A stretch of DNA of 64,000 nucleotides from Alphaproteobacteria bacterium (GTDB taxonomy: Bacteria; Pseudomonadota; Alphaproteobacteria; UBA6615): contig JAJFIX010000023.1 in NCBI GenBank assembly GCA_021774575.1, positions 130,166 through 194,165 on the forward strand. The letters are read 5' to 3'. Position 1 is the first letter of the stretch. Each line of letters starts with the position of its first letter. Shown here one piece after another: positions 18,855 to 27,841 of the stretch. Under the pieces are notes generated by a model that was not told where the DNA came from, ran no database searches, and saw only the letters and a program-made list of their open reading frames with translations. The translations under genes were made by a program, and so were the position numbers.

Positions 18855-19540
18855 CACAGTACGCCACGAATTTTCTGTTCGGCATTTTCCCCTATATCTG
18901 TTTCGCCGTGCTCATCGTCGGCAGTATCGCCCGCTTTGACCGGGACCAATATAGCTGGCGGTCGGGGTCGAGCCAGCTCCTGCGCCGCAAGCAAATGCGG
19001 ATTGGCAGCAATTTGTTTCACGTCGGTATTCTGGTCATTCTTTTCGGTCACGCTGGTGGCCTGCTGACCCCGATATTCATATTTGATGCTCTGGGCATTT
19101 CTCACGGTGCCAAACAAATTCTGGCGATGGCCGCGGGCGGTGGGGCCGGTATCCTTTGTTTTATCGGTCTGACCATGCTGATCCATCGACGGCTGTTTGA
19201 TCCGCGTATCCGCAATAACAGCTCGTTCGGTGATATTGCCGTTCTGCTGCTGCTTTATGCCCAACTCATTCTCGGTATGGGAACGATCCTCATTTCCGCC
19301 CAGCATCTCGATGGAGACGAAATGGTCAAGTTCATGGGCTGGGCTCAGGGCATTGTGACCTTCCGGGGCGGCAGTGCGGCGCTGGTTGCCGAAGTGCATC
19401 CTGTCTTCAAACTACACTTGGTGCTTGGCATGGGGCTGCTGCTGGTCTTTCCCTTCACTCGGCTGGTCCATATCTTTAGCGCGCCGATCTGGTATCTCGG
19501 GCGGCGTGGCTATCAAATCGTGCGGATGGCTGGGCGCTAA
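18851..19540 (+). CDS. narI: Respiratory nitrate reductase gamma (cytochrome b) subunit
   Basis: 229 residues with five hydrophobic helices. It is the di-haem b quinol oxidase subunit that anchors NarGH. Candidate haem-ligand histidines are H57 and H67 (FHVGILVILFGHAGG) and C-terminal histidines in HPVFKLHLVLG and RLVHIF. It ends 2 bp before the end of the convergent TPR gene, leaving no room for a separate terminator. Confidence 0.96.
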   Translation: MTQYATNFLFGIFPYICFAVLIVGSIARFDRDQYSWRSGSSQLLRRKQMRIGSNLFHVGILVILFGHAGGLLTPIFIFDALGISHGAKQILAMAAGGGAGILCFIGLTMLIHRRLFDPRIRNNSSFGDIAVLLLLYAQLILGMGTILISAQHLDGDEMVKFMGWAQGIVTFRGGSAALVAEVHPVFKLHLVLGMGLLLVFPFTRLVHIFSAPIWYLGRRGYQIVRMAGR

Positions 19541-19542
19541 CC

Positions 19543-20154
19543 CTAATTTGTCGACTGGACGGCGAGGCCTAGCTCTGCCAGCGCCGCCTCGCGGCCGTCG
19601 AGGGCCAATATATTATCGGGGTCGAGCGCCAGCGCCGCATCGTAATCCCCGATAGCCCGGCGATGGTCGCCGAGGTCGGCATAGCGGTCACCACGATAGA
19701 TCAGCGCGCGCACCAAGGCAGGGGTTCCCGTTTCAAAGGCAATGACCTGGTCCAGGTTTTGCGTCGGGTGGTGAGAGCTGTGGAACCGTTGATAGCGGGT
19801 CAGGCGGCGAAAATTTGCCTGACTGTTGGGATCCAGGCTGATCGACTGGTTGGCGTCATTATTTGCCGAGTTTGCATCTCCGCTCATGACAAAGGCCCGG
19901 CTGCGGCCATTGAGTATGGTCGCCTGGGATTTATTGTCGAGGGCGGGCGCCTGTAGGGCGCTGTTAAAGAGCTGAATGGCGAGATCGAAATCTCCCCGGC
20001 TATAGGCAAACATCGCTGCCTGAAAATCGGCCCGCGGGTCAGCGGCCTCGGCCGGGTTACCCGATATGGCCATCAGCAGGCCAAGCAGAGCAGCGGCCAG
20101 AGCAGCCCGACTCTTTTCGAACACCGAAATAACTGAGGAATAAAAGGATCGCAT
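19543..20154 (-). CDS. Secreted tetratricopeptide-repeat protein
   Basis: 203 residues from ATG 20154, which has a GGGGAGG SD; the open frame reaches 20178 without one. Signal peptide over residues about 1-37 (hydrophobic ALAAALLGLLMAISG, cleavage near AEA-AD). TPR-like helices follow, with A-rich repeats such as ADFQAAMFAYSRGDFDLAIQLF-type turns near 40 and DHRRAIGDYDAALALDPDN near 170. It is probably a periplasmic scaffold for protein contacts. Convergent with narI; no functional link is evident. Confidence 0.65.
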   Translation of the reverse strand: MRSFYSSVISVFEKSRAALAAALLGLLMAISGNPAEAADPRADFQAAMFAYSRGDFDLAIQLFNSALQAPALDNKSQATILNGRSRAFVMSGDANSANNDANQSISLDPNSQANFRRLTRYQRFHSSHHPTQNLDQVIAFETGTPALVRALIYRGDRYADLGDHRRAIGDYDAALALDPDNILALDGREAALAELGLAVQSTN

Positions 20155-20571
20155 GGCGACCTCCCCAATATTGCGCAAGGTGCAACGGCAAGGACCAGCC
20201 CAAGAATATTAGCATAAAAATACCGTGGAATACAGAGGTATAGGCCAGGCAGCCTATCCAGTCTTGAGAAAATGTGACTCGCCCCGCGCCGCCTCGAAGG
20301 CAAAAATACGGGTTTTCAGTATATAAATTGGAGATTTAAGGAGTGAAAGTGATATTTAAAGTAATAAAAAGGTAAAATATAGGTAATATAAAATATAATG
20401 CATTATTATTTCGGGTTGTTAATAAAATATTAGTTTGTTTCGACGATACTCCCTCTTGTCGAGGCAGCAAAATATGAAATAAATACTTTTCTGCCCAGAG
20501 AAATAACTTTGTTTTGTTCCTGAATATTAACTGGAACTTGGGTCATTTAACACTTGAACGAGGATTTACTA
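20155..20571. other. AT-rich intergenic region
   Basis: 417 bp between divergent starts. The stretch 20320-20560 is strikingly AT-rich (runs of AAAATATAGGTAATAT type) compared with the GC-rich coding DNA around it. No plausible gene is seen. It probably holds the promoter of the DUF4402-like gene and possibly a bent or protein-bound upstream element; no exact promoter can be assigned. Confidence 0.6.
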
Positions 20572-21090
20572 ATGTCAAAGCTCAATCTTAAAAAAGCTCT
20601 CATTCCCGCCATCGCTTCCGTTGCCACCGCCGCAACTCTGTTCTCGGGCGCTGCCCAATCTGCTTCTGAAGACGGCACGGCGAATGCTGTCGTTGTTGTT
20701 CCGATTACTATCGCAGAGGTTCAGCCATTAGACTTTGGTACGGTCGCGCCGGGTACGTCGTCTCTTGGTCGGGTTAAGATTGACTCCGCTGGTGTCGTTA
20801 CTGCACTCGAGACCGCGACTCATTTCAGTGGTGGTGCTGTGGGGCGATTCAATCTCACCGGTATGAACAACGCCAGTTACAGTGTCGCCCTCCCGGTATT
20901 CGTGGTGCTGAATAGTGGAGCGGAAACTATCACCGTTAATAATTTCACGAGCGATAAAACTCTGACGGGCAATTCCCTCGATGCGGCTGGAATTGGTTCA
21001 ATCAATGTCGGTGCAACGTTGCAACTGCCTGCTGGCCAGAAAGCCGGCTCCTATTCCGGCCCCTATACGGTTGAAGTTCTGTATGAGTAG
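20572..21090 (+). CDS. DUF4402-like secreted protein
   Basis: 172 residues from ATG 20572, with CGAGGA upstream. Signal peptide (residues about 1-26, charged LNLKKALIP then a hydrophobic run, cleavage near AQSA). The mature part starts with VVVPITIAEVQPLDFGTVAPG, the beta-strand pattern of DUF4402 and related pilin or adhesin subunit domains, and ends with GSYSGPYTVEVLYE, a typical last strand. It is likely surface or periplasmic. No chaperone or usher genes are adjacent; it is monocistronic with a terminator behind it. Confidence 0.65.
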   Translation: MSKLNLKKALIPAIASVATAATLFSGAAQSASEDGTANAVVVVPITIAEVQPLDFGTVAPGTSSLGRVKIDSAGVVTALETATHFSGGAVGRFNLTGMNNASYSVALPVFVVLNSGAETITVNNFTSDKTLTGNSLDAAGIGSINVGATLQLPAGQKAGSYSGPYTVEVLYE

Positions 21091-21156
21091 AGTTTGCATC
21101 GCGTCAAACGACCGATGGACAGTCCTGGTATAATTGACTGACCATCCGAGCAAGAT

Positions 21157-21187
21157 CGCCCGGGATCATTTGATCTCGGGCGTTTTT
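21157..21187 (+). terminator. Rho-independent terminator after the DUF4402-like gene
   Basis: Stem CGCCCGGGATC (21157-21167), a 4-base loop, then GATCTCGGGCG (21172-21182) with a single G-T wobble, followed by a run of five T. It lies 66 bp after the stop codon. Confidence 0.85.
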
Positions 21188-21267
21188 CGTTGTGTCGGCA
21201 GCCCATTCGCGCTAACGGCCGTCCCGAATACCAAGCAGCCATATCGATACGCTGGCATTTCATCTTT

Positions 21268-21311
21268 TGTTATGTTATTTCATTTCACATATAATGATAT
21301 ATCATAACATT
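21268..21311. promoter_or_regulatory. Candidate Zur operator upstream of the zinc operon
   Basis: An AT-rich segment with inverted halves TGTTATG (21268-21274) and CATAACA (21303-21309), and a perfect 12-bp palindrome ATGATATATCAT (21294-21305) inside it. Alphaproteobacterial Zur sites are palindromes built from TGTTAT/ATAACA-like halves, and a zur gene ends this operon. The exact binding site is inferred from that resemblance. Confidence 0.55.
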
Positions 21312-21323
21312 TGAGCCTTGCCG

Positions 21324-21434
21324 ATGACATCCTTACGTCCATCATTGCTGCGCCTGAGCGCGGGCCGCCGCGTGGTCTATGCGCTGGCGATGGTTTTGCT
21401 CATTTGGCTCCTGGTTTTTTGGGCGATCTCATAA
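21324..21434 (+). CDS. Putative 36-residue single-span membrane peptide
   Basis: ATG 21324 to TAA 21434. A basic N-terminus (SLRPSLLRLSAGRRVV) is followed by one strong transmembrane segment (YALAMVLLIWLLVFWAIS), giving an N-in topology. It ends 1 bp before the first ATG of znuC and begins 15 bp after the candidate Zur site, so it would be co-expressed with the zinc transporter. The SD is weak (GAG 10 bp upstream). It may be a small transporter-associated subunit, or non-coding; I do not recognise the family. Confidence 0.45.
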   Translation: MTSLRPSLLRLSAGRRVVYALAMVLLIWLLVFWAIS

Positions 21435-21435
21435 G

Positions 21436-22215
21436 ATGGCCGCGATGCATGATCCGACACCGGCAATAGACCTCGATAATCTGGCGGCTGGGTACAACCG
21501 GGTTCCGGTCTTTTCCGGGGTGACCGGCAGTTTTCGGCCGGGCAGTTTGACGGCAATTGTTGGGCCGAATGGCGGCGGTAAGACGACCCTGGCCAAGGCG
21601 ATTGCCGGGGTGCTGCCGCCGCTTGCCGGGCAGGTTCGGTTCTCTGGTAAGCGGCGGGCAGGCCGGGTTGGCTATTTGGCCCAGCGGGTCGATCTGGCGC
21701 GTGGGTTTCCGATATCGGTTTTTGACGTGGTGGCGCTCGGGCTGTGGCGCGATGTTGGTGGGTTTGCTGCCGTGACCAAACCCTATCGCGACCGGGTCGA
21801 GGCGGCGCTGGAGCAGGTTGGACTGGTCGATGCGGCCAGCCGCGATATTGCCGATCTCTCCGGCGGCCAATTTCAGCGGGTGCTGTTTGCCCGGCTGATC
21901 GCCCAGGACGCCCCGATCATATTGCTCGACGAGCCGTTTTCGGCGGTCGACCGGGAGACGACCAGCCGTCTTATTGAGCTGGTCGCCCAATGGTATGGCG
22001 CGGGTCGCACAGTGATTGTCGTGCTGCACGATGTTGGAATGGTCCGCGCCTTTTTTCCCGAGGCGCTGATCATGCGGGGCCGGTTGGTCGATTGGGGGCC
22101 GACGGAACAGGTGCTCGCCGATCAAGATCACGCCAGCGTCGAACATGGGGTCGATGCGGATCTGATGCGCGAATTGTCGACGGCTCTTGCTGGAAAAAAA
22201 GAGACCGGGTCATGA
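21436..22215 (+). CDS. znuC: Zinc ABC transporter ATPase (ZnuC-like)
   Basis: 259 residues from ATG 21436; ATG 21445 is also possible, and the open frame to 21379 overlaps the small upstream ORF. Walker A GPNGGGKT at residues 43-50, signature LSGGQFQR near 147, Walker B ILLDEPFSAVD near 167 and the switch His in VIVVLHDVG near 198. It powers the metal importer encoded next. The stop overlaps the start of the permease gene (ATGATG at 22212). The Zn assignment comes from the linked Zur-type regulator; Mn cannot be excluded. Confidence 0.88.
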   Translation: MAAMHDPTPAIDLDNLAAGYNRVPVFSGVTGSFRPGSLTAIVGPNGGGKTTLAKAIAGVLPPLAGQVRFSGKRRAGRVGYLAQRVDLARGFPISVFDVVALGLWRDVGGFAAVTKPYRDRVEAALEQVGLVDAASRDIADLSGGQFQRVLFARLIAQDAPIILLDEPFSAVDRETTSRLIELVAQWYGAGRTVIVVLHDVGMVRAFFPEALIMRGRLVDWGPTEQVLADQDHASVEHGVDADLMRELSTALAGKKETGS

Positions 22216-23963
22216 TGGACGTCCTTATTTCTCCTTTTACCGATTATGGGTTCATGCGCCGGGCGCTGGCGGCGATTTTGGTGGTTGGGTTGGCGGCAGC
22301 ACCTTCGGGCGTGTTTTTGATGCAGCGGCGGATGAGCCTGGTCGCCGCCTCATTGGTTCATGGGGCGATGCCCGGTGTCGCGGTGGCTTTTGTGCTATTT
22401 GGCGGCGGGGCGTTGGCGATGACCATCGGCGGTTTTACCGCCGCCCTTGCCGTGGCTTGGGGGGCCGCGCTGATCACCCGGCTGACGCCGCAGGGCGAGG
22501 ATGCCAGCCTGGCGGCAATCCACCTGATTTTCTTTGCCCTTGGGGTGGCGATCATCGGTCTGTTTGGTAATTTTGCCGATATTGAGGGCATTTTATTTGG
22601 CCGGGTCTTGGCAATCGACAACGAGGCGCTGTTTGTGCTGGCGAGTTTGGCCTCGGTGGCGCTAATCCTATTGGCGCTCATTTACCGGCCGCTGGTCCTC
22701 GATAGCTTCGATCCGGGATTTATGGCGTCGGTCGGCGGCTCGATATGGGCAAGGGGGATGCCGATCTATTTTGTTTTTCTTGCCCTCATATGCGCCCAGC
22801 TTGTCGCCGGTATTCAGGCGATCGGGCTTTTGTTGATGGTTGGCATCATGATGCTGCCGGCAACGGCGGCGCGGTTTTGGGCAAAGAGCATGGGGGCGAT
22901 GATCCTGGTTGCGACCCTGTTTGCCGTTGGTGCCGGCTTTGTCGGGCTGCTCTGTTCTTTTTACTGGGATATTCCGTCCGGCCCCGCCGTTATATGCGCC
23001 GCCGGGCTGATTTATCTTGTTTCGGTGGTTATCGGGCCGCGTGGCGGCATTGTTGCTAATTGGCGAGTTCGTCATTCGAACGGGGCGCTAGTTGGCGTTT
23101 TGGTAATTGCTGCGAGTTTTGCTCAACCTGGGCCGGCGGCGGCCCAAGACCGCCCCCAAGTGGTTGCGACATTTTCGATCCTCGGCGATATGGTCCGGGT
23201 TATCGGCGGCGATCATATCGACCTGGTCACGCTGATCGGTCCCGGCGGCGATGCCCATCAATTCGATCCGCGCCCGTCCGATGCAAGATCCGTTGGGGCA
23301 GCGGACTTAGTGGTGGCTAACGGGCTTGGGTTCGAGCGGTTTCTTGATCGGCTGGTCGCCTCTACCGGCTATGACGGATTGGTTGTGACCGCCTCGACCG
23401 GAGTGACTGCTCGCCATTTTGAAAGTGCGCCCGCGGTCGACCCCCATGCTTGGCACGATCTTGAAAATGCCCGGCGTTTTATTGAAAACATTACTGTCGG
23501 ATTGGCGACGATTGACCCGGCGCGGGCGGACACATATCGCGCCAATGCTGCGGCCTATAATGGTCAATTGGACGAGCTGGAAGCCGAATTGACGTCCCTG
23601 TTTGCACCGATAATTGCCGACCGGCGACGCATCGTTACCAGTCATGATTCTTTTGGCTATTTTGGTGCCGCCTTTGATTTGCAATTTCTCGGTGCTGGTG
23701 GGGTTTCGACGTCTATTGAGCCCTCAGCCGGGGAAATAGCCGGGCTGGTCGACCTGATCCGTGATTTTGGCGTGCGGGCGATTTTTGTCGAAACGCTGGT
23801 GAACTCGGCCCTAATCAACGAGATTTCCCGCGAAACCGGGGTGGCGGTCGGTGGCACGCTTTACGGTGATACTTTATCGACGCCCGATGGCCCGGCGCCG
23901 TCATTCATTGCTATGATGCGCCATAATGCCCGCACCATCGCGAGCGCACTGAACGGCAGTTAG
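22212..23963 (+). CDS. Fused zinc ABC permease and substrate-binding protein (ZnuB-ZnuA)
   Basis: 583 residues from ATG 22212 in one uninterrupted frame. Residues about 1-288 are a ZnuB-type permease with about 8-9 helices, ending in the usual IGPRGG motif. Residues about 289-583 are a ZnuA-type cluster A-I binding protein preceded by a signal-like hydrophobic segment (GALVGVLVIAASFAQPG, cleavage-like AAAQD). Candidate metal ligands: His near 348 (DAHQFDP), His near 411 (DPHAWHD), His near 477 (SHDSFGY), Asp near 553 (YGDTLS). The His-rich loop common in ZnuA is absent. No internal ATG is available for a separate start; a TTG in the signal-like segment is the only alternative. Confidence 0.85.
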   Translation: MMDVLISPFTDYGFMRRALAAILVVGLAAAPSGVFLMQRRMSLVAASLVHGAMPGVAVAFVLFGGGALAMTIGGFTAALAVAWGAALITRLTPQGEDASLAAIHLIFFALGVAIIGLFGNFADIEGILFGRVLAIDNEALFVLASLASVALILLALIYRPLVLDSFDPGFMASVGGSIWARGMPIYFVFLALICAQLVAGIQAIGLLLMVGIMMLPATAARFWAKSMGAMILVATLFAVGAGFVGLLCSFYWDIPSGPAVICAAGLIYLVSVVIGPRGGIVANWRVRHSNGALVGVLVIAASFAQPGPAAAQDRPQVVATFSILGDMVRVIGGDHIDLVTLIGPGGDAHQFDPRPSDARSVGAADLVVANGLGFERFLDRLVASTGYDGLVVTASTGVTARHFESAPAVDPHAWHDLENARRFIENITVGLATIDPARADTYRANAAAYNGQLDELEAELTSLFAPIIADRRRIVTSHDSFGYFGAAFDLQFLGAGGVSTSIEPSAGEIAGLVDLIRDFGVRAIFVETLVNSALINEISRETGVAVGGTLYGDTLSTPDGPAPSFIAMMRHNARTIASALNGS

Positions 23964-23986
23964 CGTGGGATTTGAGGAGAGGGAGC

Positions 23987-24424
23987 ATGGCTAGAGCAAA
24001 CGTTATCGCCGCCCTTAATCTGGCCGAGGAACGCTGCGGCCGCAGTGGCAAGCGGCTGACCGACCTGCGGCGCCAGGTTCTGGAAATCGTTGCCGCAAGC
24101 CCGACGCCGATGGGCGCCTATGACGTGTTGAGCGAACTCTCCCAAATACGCGGGCGCACCGACCCGCCGACCGTCTATCGATCCTTGGAGTTTCTACTTG
24201 ATTTGGGATTGCTGCACCGGGTCGAATCGCTCAATGCATATCTCGCCTGCAGCGAGGCCCATGAACATGTCAGCCAGTTTCTGATCTGCCGGTCCTGCGG
24301 CGCGACGACCGAGCTTAGCCGGGGCTCGGTGGTTGAAACCTTGCGCGATGCGGCAAAATCACAAGGGTTTTCCCCCGACCGTTTTACCGTCGAGGTTTCG
24401 GGCACCTGCACGACCTGCGCTTGA
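23987..24424 (+). CDS. zur: Fur-family zinc uptake regulator (Zur)
   Basis: 145 residues from ATG 23987, behind GAGGAGAGGGA. N-terminal winged helix (LTDLRRQVLEIVAAS and TDPPTVYRSLEFLLDLG) and a C-terminal metal domain with HEHVSQFLICRSCG near 94-107 and a terminal CTTCA, two CxxC pairs that suit a structural zinc site. It is expected to repress the upstream operon when zinc is plentiful. It lies 23 bp after the fused transporter gene. Confidence 0.85.
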   Translation: MARANVIAALNLAEERCGRSGKRLTDLRRQVLEIVAASPTPMGAYDVLSELSQIRGRTDPPTVYRSLEFLLDLGLLHRVESLNAYLACSEAHEHVSQFLICRSCGATTELSRGSVVETLRDAAKSQGFSPDRFTVEVSGTCTTCA

Positions 24425-24442
24425 AGAGGACTGAGGATCACC

Positions 24443-25552
24443 ATGCAGACACGAGCGGCAATCGCCACCAAGGCCGGTGCGCCATTGGAAATCGCCACCG
24501 TTGATTTGGCCGGGCCGAAGGCCGGCGAAGTTTTGGTTGAAATTAAGGCGACCGGCGTCTGCCACACCGACGCCTTCACCCTGTCCGGCGACGACCCCGA
24601 GGGGTTGTTTCCGGCGATCCTCGGTCACGAAGGCGCGGGCATAGTTGTCGATGTCGGGCCGGATGTGGCGTCGCTGAAAAAAGGCGATCACGTCATTCCC
24701 CTTTACACGCCGGAATGCCGCCAATGCGATTACTGCACCAGCGGCAAGACCAATCTTTGCCAAGCGATCCGCCAAACCCAAGGGGCGGGCATGATGCCCG
24801 ACGGGACCAGCCGGTTTTCGATCGGCGGCGAAGCAATCCATCATTATATGGGCACCTCGACATTTTCCAATTTCACCGTGATGCCGGAAATTGCCGCGGC
24901 CAAAATCCGGCCCGACGCGCCGTTTGAGAAGGTTTGTTATATTGGGTGCGGTGTGACCACGGGGATCGGCGCGGTGATCAACACCGCCAAGGTTGAGGCG
25001 GGGGCCAATGTCGTGGTCTTCGGGCTTGGGGGTATTGGCCTCAATGTCATTCAAGGGGCCCGGCTGGTTGGGGCCAATATGATTATCGGTGTTGATTTAA
25101 ACGATGATCGCCGGGCGTTGGGCGAGCAGTTCGGCATGACGCATTTTGTAAATCCGCGCGATGCCGGGGATGATCTTGTTGCGCATCTGGTCGAGCTGAC
25201 CAAAGGGGGCGCCGATTATAGTTTTGAATGTATTGGCAATGTCGCAACGATGCGCCAGGCCCTTGAGTGCTGCCACAAAGGCTGGGGCGAAAGCGTGATC
25301 ATCGGGGTGGCGCCCGCTGGGGCGGAAATTTCCACTCGGCCTTTCCAGTTGGTGACCGGGCGGGTTTGGCGGGGCACGGCTTTTGGCGGGGCCAAGGGGC
25401 GCACCCAGGTTCCGCAAATCGTTGATTGGTATATGGACGGCAAGATCGAAATAGATCCATTGATCACCCACACCATGGGGCTAGATCAAATCAATGACGC
25501 CTTTGACCTGATGCATAGCGGGGAATCGATCCGTTCGGTGATACTCTACTGA
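24443..25552 (+). CDS. frmA: S-(hydroxymethyl)glutathione dehydrogenase (class III ADH)
   Basis: 369 residues, the family length. Catalytic zinc ligands in [13 protein letters not shown] (near 36) and GHEGAG (near 61), structural zinc cysteines in [15 protein letters not shown] (near 90-104) and NAD-binding [11 protein letters not shown] (near 192). Uses glutathione to oxidise formaldehyde and can also reduce S-nitrosoglutathione, useful in a nitrate respirer. It follows zur by 18 bp, so it may be partly co-transcribed; as a zinc enzyme it could fit the Zur regulon, which is an inference. Confidence 0.92.
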   Translation: MQTRAAIATKAGAPLEIATVDLAGPKAGEVLVEIKATGVCHTDAFTLSGDDPEGLFPAILGHEGAGIVVDVGPDVASLKKGDHVIPLYTPECRQCDYCTSGKTNLCQAIRQTQGAGMMPDGTSRFSIGGEAIHHYMGTSTFSNFTVMPEIAAAKIRPDAPFEKVCYIGCGVTTGIGAVINTAKVEAGANVVVFGLGGIGLNVIQGARLVGANMIIGVDLNDDRRALGEQFGMTHFVNPRDAGDDLVAHLVELTKGGADYSFECIGNVATMRQALECCHKGWGESVIIGVAPAGAEISTRPFQLVTGRVWRGTAFGGAKGRTQVPQIVDWYMDGKIEIDPLITHTMGLDQINDAFDLMHSGESIRSVILY

Positions 25553-25582
25553 TCTCGTTTTCGATGGTCACGAAGAGGTACG

Positions 25583-26566
25583 ATGCCCCGCAATATCCTG
25601 CTGATCGGTAGCTTGCCGTTCGAAAATGCCGCTCAGGCATTTGATGAAATCGACGCGAGGTTTGCCGGGCGGGTCAAGCGCCTGCCCGATGGCGAAACGG
25701 GACCGCGGCGCAATTGGCTGCAATGGCAGTCGGAAAATTTCTCCCACATTTCGGTTATCGAACCGGCGGGGATTTCAATGAATGGCGCGCCTCTATACCG
25801 GATGCGGCCCGGCATGCCGAGCCAAGCGGTCAGTTTTGCGCCGCTGGGTTATGCCGAGGCGGCGATGGACTCTTATACGGAATTTGCCAAACGGGCGGGG
25901 GCCGAGAGATTTCAAATTGGACTGGCGACACCGTTGAGCATTGTCGCCCATCATGTCGATGACGCGTTTCAGCAACTGATTGAACCGGCCTACGAGCAAC
26001 GGCTGCTTGCTGAAATCGACGCGATTACGGCGGCGATCCCGCCGGATAAATTGGCGATCCAGTGGAATCTCGCGGCTGAACTCAGCGTGTTCGAGGGTTA
26101 CCGGAAAGTTCATTTTGAAAAGGTCTTTGACGGTGTGCTGGCACGCTTGGTGCGCCTGGCCGAGCATGTGCCCGACCAAGCGGAACTCGGCCTGCATTTT
26201 TGTTTCGATGATTTTAGCGATTGCGGATTTCCCCAGCCCGAAACCCTCGACCGCTTTGTCGATCTGGCCAACGGTCTGTCAGGCATGATCGGGCGGCGCA
26301 TCGATTATCTTCACTTTCCCTGCCCGGAAGGGCCGACGGGGCCGGATTATTTCAGGCCCCTCGAACGCCTCACTCTGCGGCCTGAAACGGAGCTTTATCT
26401 CGGGGTGGTGAAATCGGCCGATGGGCTGGCCGGGGCCCAGTCGCGGATCCGCGCGGCGGCGGAATATATCGCCGATTTTGGTATCGCGGCGGAATGCGGG
26501 CTGGGGTCAATTGATGCGGGCGATATCGGCGAGATCCTGGATTTGCATTTGGCGGCGGCCGGTTAG
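25583..26566 (+). CDS. MetE/UROD-like TIM-barrel protein of unknown function
   Basis: 327 residues. The N-terminal NILLIGSLPFENAAQAFDEI and KRLPDGETGPRRNWLQWQ, and the central KLAIQWNLAAELSVFEG, resemble uncharacterised relatives of cobalamin-independent methionine synthase and uroporphyrinogen decarboxylase barrels. A GLGSIDAGD segment closes the sequence. I see no complete MetE zinc motif, so methionine synthase activity is not claimed. It is 30 bp after frmA on the same strand; a methyl- or thiol-transfer role is only a guess. Confidence 0.5.
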   Translation: MPRNILLIGSLPFENAAQAFDEIDARFAGRVKRLPDGETGPRRNWLQWQSENFSHISVIEPAGISMNGAPLYRMRPGMPSQAVSFAPLGYAEAAMDSYTEFAKRAGAERFQIGLATPLSIVAHHVDDAFQQLIEPAYEQRLLAEIDAITAAIPPDKLAIQWNLAAELSVFEGYRKVHFEKVFDGVLARLVRLAEHVPDQAELGLHFCFDDFSDCGFPQPETLDRFVDLANGLSGMIGRRIDYLHFPCPEGPTGPDYFRPLERLTLRPETELYLGVVKSADGLAGAQSRIRAAAEYIADFGIAAECGLGSIDAGDIGEILDLHLAAAG

Positions 26567-27144
26567 GGGCCGTTGCGATAATTTTCTAAATCCATGAGGT
26601 TTTCACGGATGGGCCCGATGGCGTCGGCATAAGCGGTCAGCATTTTGAGCCCATAGCGCATCCGATCCATCGTCCTGGGCTCGTTCACCGGGTCGAAATT
26701 GCGCACATCGCGCAAAATGAGTTGCTCGGGTACCCAGCAAATATGGCTGTTTTTGGCCGCTGTCATGCGCAATTCGGCGGCGGGATAGGCGCCCCCAACA
26801 CCCGCCGAAACACCAACGATCATCGCCGGTTTATGGGCAAACTGGCCGTTGGTCAGCAGAAATAGGTTTTTAACATGGGGCGGCGCCATGCCGTTCCATT
26901 CGGGAACGACAAAGGCAAAACCGTCGGCCCGGGCCAGCCGGTCGCGAACGGGTACCCAGACCTCATCCCAGGGCGGGGTGTCGTCGTTTTTCGTCTCGTC
27001 CCAAAAGGGAAGCGGGGTCTGGTGGAGGTCTAGAATGTCGTGGCTGACCGGCCCCAGGGCCGTTAATTCGTCAGCGATAATAGCGGCGATTCGGCCCGAT
27101 TGAGACTGGGCGCGATTGCTGCCGGCAATAATGACAATGTGCAT
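26563..27144 (-). CDS. NADPH-dependent FMN reductase family protein
   Basis: 193 residues from ATG 27144; the frame extends to a TTG at 27165. Flavodoxin-like fold with phosphate-binding loop IIAGSNRAQSQSGRIA near 4-19 and FVVPEWNGMAPPHVKN near 79. NAD(P)H:flavin or quinone reductase type. It is convergent with and overlaps the MetE-like gene by 4 bp, and lies downstream of the LysE-type gene on the same strand. Confidence 0.75.
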   Translation of the reverse strand: MHIVIIAGSNRAQSQSGRIAAIIADELTALGPVSHDILDLHQTPLPFWDETKNDDTPPWDEVWVPVRDRLARADGFAFVVPEWNGMAPPHVKNLFLLTNGQFAHKPAMIVGVSAGVGGAYPAAELRMTAAKNSHICWVPEQLILRDVRNFDPVNEPRTMDRMRYGLKMLTAYADAIGPIRENLMDLENYRNGP

Positions 27145-27175
27145 AATGAGTTTTCGGCTCCGCAAATAAGGGTGG

Positions 27176-27784
27176 CTAAAACAGGTCGGCGATAACCGGT
27201 ATGAAAGACGCGATCAGCAGCAGGGCCATCGAAATATTAAACACCCGTACCCGCCGCGTGTCATGCAACAGCCTATTCAACTTCGTGCCAAAATACGTCC
27301 AGAGACAGACATTGGGTATGGTAATGAGCGCCGAGACGGCGATGACCACCAGCAAGCTGGGCAAATAATTATCGGCCATCGTATAGGCAACGGTCATGGT
27401 CAAGGTGACCGCCCAGGCCTTCGGGTTTATCCATTGAAACAAGACCGCCTGTAAGAAACTCATTGGCCTTGCATTGGCGGAAATCTTTCCTGACTGGCTC
27501 GGTTGAGCGGTGGCTATTTTCCAGGCAAGCCAGAGCATATAGGTAAATCCGACAAGTTTCAGCACATCGCTCAATGTCGCATTCGACTGCAGGATTTGCC
27601 CAAAGCCAACCCCCATGATCGTCAGCATGGCGGTAAAACCAAACCCAATACCGAGCATATGCGGCACCGTACGACGCATGCCAAAATTCAGCCCCGACGC
27701 CAGCAGCATAATATTATTCGGCCCAGGGGTGACGGCGCTGGCAAAAGTGAACCCGGTCAGGGCGAGAAAAAGGTCGGTGGGCAC
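27176..27784 (-). CDS. LysE/RhtB-family exporter
   Basis: 202 residues, about six hydrophobic helices. The family motif near the N-terminus is clear: FASAVTPGPNNIMLLASG, followed by GFRRT-like NFGMRRTVPHMLGI. Exports amino acids or small metabolites. GTG start at 27784 with AAGGAG upstream. Substrate cannot be told from sequence. Confidence 0.82.
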   Translation of the reverse strand: MPTDLFLALTGFTFASAVTPGPNNIMLLASGLNFGMRRTVPHMLGIGFGFTAMLTIMGVGFGQILQSNATLSDVLKLVGFTYMLWLAWKIATAQPSQSGKISANARPMSFLQAVLFQWINPKAWAVTLTMTVAYTMADNYLPSLLVVIAVSALITIPNVCLWTYFGTKLNRLLHDTRRVRVFNISMALLLIASFIPVIADLF

Positions 27785-27818
27785 GAGCTGCGGTCTCCTT
27801 TCCTGAGGGTCTGGCTTG

Positions 27819-27841
27819 ATAGGTCTGCATTGCTGACCTAT
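27819..27841. promoter_or_regulatory. Inverted repeat in the divergent promoter region
   Basis: ATAGGTC (27819-27825) and GACCTAT (27835-27841) form a perfect 7-bp inverted repeat with a 9-bp spacer. It lies 35-57 bp before the LysE-type gene and about 140 bp before the MatB-like gene. It resembles a dimeric regulator site; no regulator gene is adjacent. Confidence 0.35.

Noticed and set aside
21990-22211. N-terminal extension of the fused zinc permease
   Set aside because: These 74 codons overlap znuC in another frame and read as low-complexity Arg-rich sequence; the ATG overlapping the znuC stop is the natural start.
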